Assembly (NCBI GenBank): GCA_937891725.1
Contig: CALAHL010000550.1
Coordinates: forward strand, 1 to 10,716
DNA from: an uncultured Rhodospirillaceae bacterium
Lineage (GTDB): Bacteria; Pseudomonadota; Alphaproteobacteria; Thalassobaculales; Thalassobaculaceae
Length of the DNA stretch: 10,716 nt
Reading direction: 5' to 3'
The notes below the pieces were generated by a model. The model ran no database searches, had not been told where the DNA came from, and worked only from the letters and a program-made list of their open reading frames with translations. Below, piece by piece: positions 7,269 to 10,716 of the stretch (positions are counted from its first letter, which is position 1; each line of letters starts with the position of its first letter). Both the position numbers and the translations under genes were made by a program.

Positions 7269-7774
7269 GGACTCGTTGAACCAGGATTTAACTTTGTCTC
7301 AAAGACTTCGATTTCGCCGGCCGCTTCCGCCTTGAAACCTCTCAGAAGAGCCTTGATCCGTTCTGCCTCAGGACTGAGCGACGGAATAGCGTCGATGGCC
7401 GCATCGATTCTCGCGAGACCGGCGGTCAAGTCAGATGCAACCACCCCCGTCGGCACCGAAACGTCTGAGCCTCTGAACAGGTAGGAGATAAAGCGGTCGG
7501 CCGGAATATTGCTGATACCGAATTCGCTCTTCAACTTGATGGGCCCGGGCAACGTCGTCCTGGGACCCGCGCGATTGAGGCCGATCAACTGCAAACTCTG
7601 CAGGAAGTCACGCGCCAACTCGTCGCTCATTAGGGACTTGAGACCCGTTTCCAGATTGTTGCTCCGAAGCTCAAAGATCTTAGCGACCCACTCCTGCAAG
7701 GCTGTGCAGATCAAGCTGAGCACCAAGTACATCAGCATGAGCGCGATTCCGGTATCGAGAATTGGGCCCAACAT
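7187..7774 (-). CDS. N-terminal part of a frameshifted membrane protein
   Basis: The 195-residue frame begins with a likely membrane anchor, ILDTGIALMLMYLVLSLICT (5-24), followed by a soluble helical region. Residues up to about 159 (ending EIEVFE) read as genuine protein. The last 34 or so, rich in S, G, P, C and R, look like out-of-frame translation of the downstream half. Joining the two frames by a -1 shift near 7286-7300 restores a protein of about 323 residues with one N-terminal and two C-terminal membrane segments, the layout I recall for an uncharacterised family. The ATG at 7774 is preceded by a G-rich run (GGGGGG, 6 bases before), a usable ribosome site. It lies 65 bp after engB in an AT-rich gap with no promoter I would defend. 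Function unknown; it may be a broken gene, a sequencing error, or a recoded one. Confidence 0.6.
   Translation of the reverse strand: MLGPILDTGIALMLMYLVLSLICTALQEWVAKIFELRSNNLETGLKSLMSDELARDFLQSLQLIGLNRAGPRTTLPGPIKLKSEFGISNIPADRFISYLFRGSDVSVPTGVVASDLTAGLARIDAAIDAIPSLSPEAERIKALLRGFKAEAAGEIEVFETKLNPGSTSPCRPWAVGTRAGSSGFCSGSVSLLRLA
7286..7300 (-). other. Frameshift point with slippery-like GTTAAAT
   Basis: The downstream frame opens after a TGA at 7301-7299, and the upstream frame stops making sense soon after, so the -1 shift falls in this short interval. It contains GTTAAAT (7292-7286), phased as G-TTA-AAT in the upstream frame. That resembles the arterivirus-type slippery heptamer GTTAAAC. 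Shifting there joins the residues KLN to SWFNES. A 7-bp stem with two G-U pairs (7272-7254) follows 13 bases downstream, further than usual for programmed shifting. A one-base deletion, for example loss of a G from GAGGAC, explains the data equally well. Confidence 0.4.
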
Positions 7775-7839
7775 GGCTTACCCCCCAGATTGAATAAATC
7801 CAGCGGAACAATGAATGCTTCGAAAGTTATCGTAAAGAT

Positions 7840-8502
7840 TTATTTCGCGAAACGCGCGAGTTCTGCCCGTAGTTCTACAATCCCAATGCCTTTATCGGCA
7901 CTGGTCACGCGCACCACCGGATGTGCAGCGGGCCTCTTCAACAGCTCTTGCTTGATCCCGGCCATGACGGCAGCAAGCTCGGCGCTCTTGGGTTTGTCGG
8001 CCTTGGTCAGGATCACCTGATAGGACTGGGCCGCCCGATCCAGCAGGTCCATCGCCTCCCGGTCCTGCTCCTTGAAGCCGTGACGGCTGTCGATCAGCAG
8101 GTTGACCCGCTGCAAGGTCGGCCGGCCGCGCAGATAGGCGAACAGCGTCTCGGTCCACAGATTGCGCTTCACCTTGGAAACCTGCGCATACCCGTATCCG
8201 GGAAGGTCGACGAGACCGATCCGCGCGCCCAGTTCGAAAAAGATCAGTGCCTGGGTCCGACCCGGCGTATTCGACGTGCGGGCCAGCGTCTTGCGCCCGG
8301 TCAGCGCGTTCACCAGGCTCGACTTGCCGACATTGGAGCGCCCGGCGAACGCCACCTCAGGCAAGCCCTCGGGGGCCAACTGATCGGAGGTCGCCGCCGC
8401 CCAGGTGAAATCACATTCCTTGGCGAACAGCAGCCGCCCGACCTCGAGTTCCTCGGGTGTGAACTCAGGTTCGGGGTCGGCCGCGGTGTCCTGTTCGGTC
8501 AA
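7840..8502 (-). CDS. engB: Ribosome biogenesis GTPase EngB/YihA
   Basis: This 220-residue P-loop GTPase belongs to the TrmE-Era-EngA-EngB group and is needed in many bacteria for large ribosomal subunit assembly and cell division. G1 is GRSNVGKSS (54-62), followed by the switch I region TSNTPGRTQ. G3 is DLPGYGYAQV (99-108), G4 is LTKADKPKS (175-183) and G5 is VTSADKGIG (209-217). Length is normal with a short acidic N-terminal tail. The start is taken as TTG at 8502, which overlaps the yidC stop as TTGA; no ATG exists between there and the G1 motif, and an upstream GTG about ten codons earlier lies inside yidC. Expression is probably coupled to yidC. It is the last gene of the tightly overlapped rnpA-yidD-yidC-engB string, with a lower-GC insertion following. 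Confidence 0.95.
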   Translation of the reverse strand: MTEQDTAADPEPEFTPEELEVGRLLFAKECDFTWAAATSDQLAPEGLPEVAFAGRSNVGKSSLVNALTGRKTLARTSNTPGRTQALIFFELGARIGLVDLPGYGYAQVSKVKRNLWTETLFAYLRGRPTLQRVNLLIDSRHGFKEQDREAMDLLDRAAQSYQVILTKADKPKSAELAAVMAGIKQELLKRPAAHPVVRVTSADKGIGIVELRAELARFAK

Positions 8503-10256
8503 GCCTTTACACCCATCCGCTTCATGATCACCCACTGCTGCAGGATCGAGAGCAGGTTGTTCCAGGTCCAGTAGATCACCAGCCCGGCCGCGAAACTGGC
8601 CAACAGGACGGTGAACATCACCGGCAGGAACATGAACACCTTGGCCTGGATCGGATCGGCCGGCTGCGGGTTCAGGCGCTGTTGCAGGAACATGGTAATA
8701 CCCATCAACACCGGCCACGCGCCGATCATCAGCATCTGCGGCGGATCCCAGGGGATCATGCCGAACAGATTGAACAGCGACGTCGGATCCGGCGCCGAAA
8801 GGTCCTCGATCCAGCCGTAGAACGGCGCGTGCCGCATCTCGATCGAGACGAACAGCACCTTATACAGCGCGAAGAACACGGGAATCTGGATCAAAATCGG
8901 CAAGCACCCGGCAGCCGGATTGACCTTCTCGGTCTTGTACAGCTGCATCATCTCCTGGTTCAGACGTTGCTTGTCGTCGCCGTACTTCTCCCGCATCTCG
9001 GTCAGTTTCGGCGTCAGCTTCTTCATTTTCGCCATCGAGCGATAGGATTTGTTGGCGAGCGGGAAGAAAATCAGTTTGATCACGACCGTCAGCGCCAGAA
9101 TGGCCAGGCCGAAGTTTCCGAGCACGCCGTTCAGGAATGTGAGCACGTGGAAGAACGGCTTGGTCAGGAAATAGAACCAGCCGAAATCGATCGCCAGATC
9201 GAAATTCTTCACCCCGTACTGGGTCTCGTAGCCTTCCAGCAGATCCAGCACCTTGGCGCCGGCGAACAACCGGTTGGTGACCGACGACTCGCCGCCGGCC
9301 GGCACCGAAATCCCGTCGCCCAGATAGTCGACCTGGAACCGGTCGACCTGGTTGCGGAGGGCGTGTTTGAAATTCCAGCGGTGCGTCTGCTCCTGGTTCG
9401 GCACCAGGGCCGCCAGCCAGTACTTGTCGGTCATCCCGATCCAGCCGCCCGCCTGCTCCGAGACCGGCTGCACATCGCCGTCTTCCTGAAGATCGTCGTA
9501 ATCGACCTCCTTCAGGGTCTCATCGAACACACCGATCGGTCCTTCGTGCAGGATGTAGAATCCGGTGGTCTTCGGGATTCCGCCCCGGCTCAGCAAGCCG
9601 TAGGGAAACAGCGTGACCTGCTCGGCGCCCGCATTCCGAACCTTCTGCTCGACCGAGAACATGTAGTGCTCATCGACCGTGATCGTCCGCTCGAACACCA
9701 GTCCCTCGCCGTTGTCCCATGTCAGGGTGACCGGCGTCTCCGGGGTCAGGCTGCCGCCACCGGAGGTCCAGACCGTATCCTTGTTCGGCAGGTTCACCCC
9801 ACTGTCCGGAGCGGCGACCCAACCGAATTCGGCATAATAGGGTCTGCGCAGAGCCGTCGGCTCCAGCAGATGGATCTGCTGGCTGCCCGGCGAAAGGGTC
9901 TCCTTGTAGTCGCGCAGCACCACATCGTCGATCCGCGCGCCTTTGAGCGAGAGCGAACCGGTGATCGTCGGCGTCTCGATCGCAATCCGGGGAGCCTCTT
10001 TCAAGGCCTGCGCGCGGGTCAGATCGGTCCCGATCGTCAGATCGCCAGGGACCGGCGCCGTAGCTCCGACGGCGGGAACACCTGGGGTGGATGACGCGGC
10101 ACCGTCAGTACCGGTCGCCGGTTGCTGCTGCGCGGCTATCTCTGCCTGCCTAGCCTGCTCCGCCTCCATGCGCGGGATCTCATAGAAGAACTGGAAACCC
10201 ATCAGGATCACGAACGAGAGAACGAGCGCGATAATAAGGTTCTTCTGATCGGTCAT
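8499..10256 (-). CDS. yidC: Membrane protein insertase YidC/Oxa1
   Basis: YidC inserts and folds inner-membrane proteins, alone or with SecYEG. The 585-residue product has the Gram-negative layout. There is an N-terminal membrane anchor (about 6-24), then an Ala/Gln/Pro-rich linker, a large periplasmic P1 beta-domain (about 75-345), and the conserved five-segment core with membrane helices from about 385 to 580. The core includes VVIKLIFFPLANKSYRSMAK, where Lys394 replaces the groove arginine of E. coli with the charge kept. The cytoplasmic helical hairpin carries MREKYGDDKQRLNQEM (431-446) and KVNPAAGCLPILIQIPVF (454-471). DPIQAKVFMFLPVMFT and the C-terminal helix follow. Its ATG overlaps the yidD stop as ATGA and its own stop overlaps engB, so the genes are probably translated together. 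No truncation is seen. Confidence 0.98.
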   Translation of the reverse strand: MTDQKNLIIALVLSFVILMGFQFFYEIPRMEAEQARQAEIAAQQQPATGTDGAASSTPGVPAVGATAPVPGDLTIGTDLTRAQALKEAPRIAIETPTITGSLSLKGARIDDVVLRDYKETLSPGSQQIHLLEPTALRRPYYAEFGWVAAPDSGVNLPNKDTVWTSGGGSLTPETPVTLTWDNGEGLVFERTITVDEHYMFSVEQKVRNAGAEQVTLFPYGLLSRGGIPKTTGFYILHEGPIGVFDETLKEVDYDDLQEDGDVQPVSEQAGGWIGMTDKYWLAALVPNQEQTHRWNFKHALRNQVDRFQVDYLGDGISVPAGGESSVTNRLFAGAKVLDLLEGYETQYGVKNFDLAIDFGWFYFLTKPFFHVLTFLNGVLGNFGLAILALTVVIKLIFFPLANKSYRSMAKMKKLTPKLTEMREKYGDDKQRLNQEMMQLYKTEKVNPAAGCLPILIQIPVFFALYKVLFVSIEMRHAPFYGWIEDLSAPDPTSLFNLFGMIPWDPPQMLMIGAWPVLMGITMFLQQRLNPQPADPIQAKVFMFLPVMFTVLLASFAAGLVIYWTWNNLLSILQQWVIMKRMGVKA

Positions 10257-10627
10257 CTGGACAGTCCGTCGGTTGCGCGGTCGGGGATCAGGGGATCGTC
10301 GGCATCAGGCCGGGCCCCAGGCGTTATCTCTTGGCAGAGCGGTTCTACATCGGAAAGGCGGTACTGCGCGAGGGGGGGAACCGGATCAAATCCCGCCCCG
10401 CCGCCCGGACGGCAGCGTGCGAGCCGTTTGATCGTGAGCCAGAGCCCGCGACCGGGTCCGTGTTCGCGAATGGCCTCGACCGCATAGGCCGAGCAGGACG
10501 GCTCGAACCGGCAGGCCGGCCCGAGCAGCGGCGACACCACCAGACGATAGACATGGATCGGCGCCAAAGCCAGCGCTTCGAGGACGATGCGGCCCGAACT
10601 CCGGGCTTTCCGGCGCGCGTCGGTCAC
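10253..10627 (-). CDS. yidD: Membrane protein insertion efficiency factor YidD
   Basis: YidD is a small inner-membrane-associated protein that aids YidC-dependent insertion. The family core is plain: IHVYRLVVSPLLGPACRFEP (24-43), then PSCSAYAVEAIREHG and WLTIKRLARCRPGG (63-76), with GFDPVP after it. Cysteines 39, 45 and 72 fall at the usual positions. At 124 residues it is longer than the roughly 85-residue E. coli protein, because of a C-terminal tail rich in D, P and R (about 90-124) that shows no motif I know. The GTG start at 10627 overlaps the upstream gene's stop as GTGA, and the stop overlaps yidC as ATGA. The overlap supports the GTG start; no ATG lies in-frame near the N-terminus. 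Confidence 0.95.
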   Translation of the reverse strand: MTDARRKARSSGRIVLEALALAPIHVYRLVVSPLLGPACRFEPSCSAYAVEAIREHGPGRGLWLTIKRLARCRPGGGAGFDPVPPLAQYRLSDVEPLCQEITPGARPDADDPLIPDRATDGLSR

Positions 10628-10716
10628 GAGGACGCCTCCAGCGCGCGGTCCCTCTTGGAGGGTCGTTTGGACCGGGGGCGCCCCGCGTTCGGTCGTGCCG
10701 TCTCGATCCGTTCAAG
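10624..10716 (-). CDS. rnpA: Probable C-terminal end of RNase P protein component
   Basis: Thirty codons and a TGA are visible; the rest lies beyond the window. The peptide begins LERIETARPNAGRP and is very basic (KRPSKRDR), ending in ALEASS. It carries no diagnostic motif by itself. The assignment rests on the standard order rpmH-rnpA-yidD-yidC and on the 4-base GTGA overlap with yidD, which also matches the overlap style of the next two junctions. A basic tail suits the RNA-binding RNase P subunit, which assists 5' processing of tRNA precursors. Confidence 0.6.
   Translation of the reverse strand, partial: LERIETARPNAGRPRSKRPSKRDRALEASS

Noticed and set aside
8503..8718. Extended N-terminus for EngB from 8718
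   Set aside because: It lies wholly inside the yidC coding region and reads as out-of-frame YidC; the TTGA overlap at 8502 gives a normal-length EngB.
8682..10094. 470-codon plus-strand open frame opposite yidC
   Set aside because: Composition is Q/H/R-rich without domains, and it mirrors yidC codons; YidC itself is unmistakable on the other strand.
10386..10715. Minus-strand 109-codon frame near the window end
   Set aside because: It covers yidD in another frame. The rnpA-like tail is in the frame ending at 10624, which has the GTGA overlap with yidD.

Overview
The window looks like a high-GC alphaproteobacterial chromosome segment, most likely from a Rhodospirillales-type organism. This rests on the gene order rnpA-yidD-yidC-engB-argB-(pyrimidine 5'-nucleotidase)-dapD-dapE, on the ArgB, YidC and DapD sequences, and on a DUF2336 protein, a family I know mainly from Alphaproteobacteria. 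The taxonomic call is an inference; there is no rRNA or other marker here. Most genes are housekeeping genes on the minus strand.

Read in the direction of minus-strand transcription, the right end opens with the last codons of a gene that by position and overlap should be rnpA, then yidD, yidC and engB. Each of these four is joined to the next by a 4-base stop/start overlap (GTGA, ATGA, TTGA). Next comes a lower-GC insertion holding a membrane protein gene that is split in two by a -1 frameshift (6804..7774). After that comes argB, with a possible promoter of its own and a compact intrinsic terminator just past its stop codon.

The middle (2818..5801) holds the only plus-strand genes: a PAS/PAS/GAF/GGDEF diguanylate cyclase and a DUF2336 alpha-helical repeat protein, coupled by an ATGA overlap. 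This pair is divergent from the pyrimidine 5'-nucleotidase gene (about 40 bp between starts) and convergent with argB (3 bp between stops). It sits like a cassette inside the otherwise co-directional biosynthetic cluster.

The left end has the HAD-family pyrimidine 5'-nucleotidase gene, an 88-bp gap with a TTGACA element and a GC-rich hairpin, then dapD and dapE. The last two overlap by 8 bp, and dapE runs off the window. DapD and DapE are two steps of the succinylase route to diaminopimelate and lysine. ArgB is the second step of arginine synthesis. YidC, YidD, EngB and RnpA serve membrane protein insertion, ribosome assembly and tRNA processing.

The least ordinary parts are the coupled cyclase-DUF2336 pair, the split membrane protein with a slippery-like sequence at the break, and the argB terminator lying inside the last codons of the opposing gene. 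I see no rRNA, tRNA, CRISPR array, insertion sequence or phage gene.
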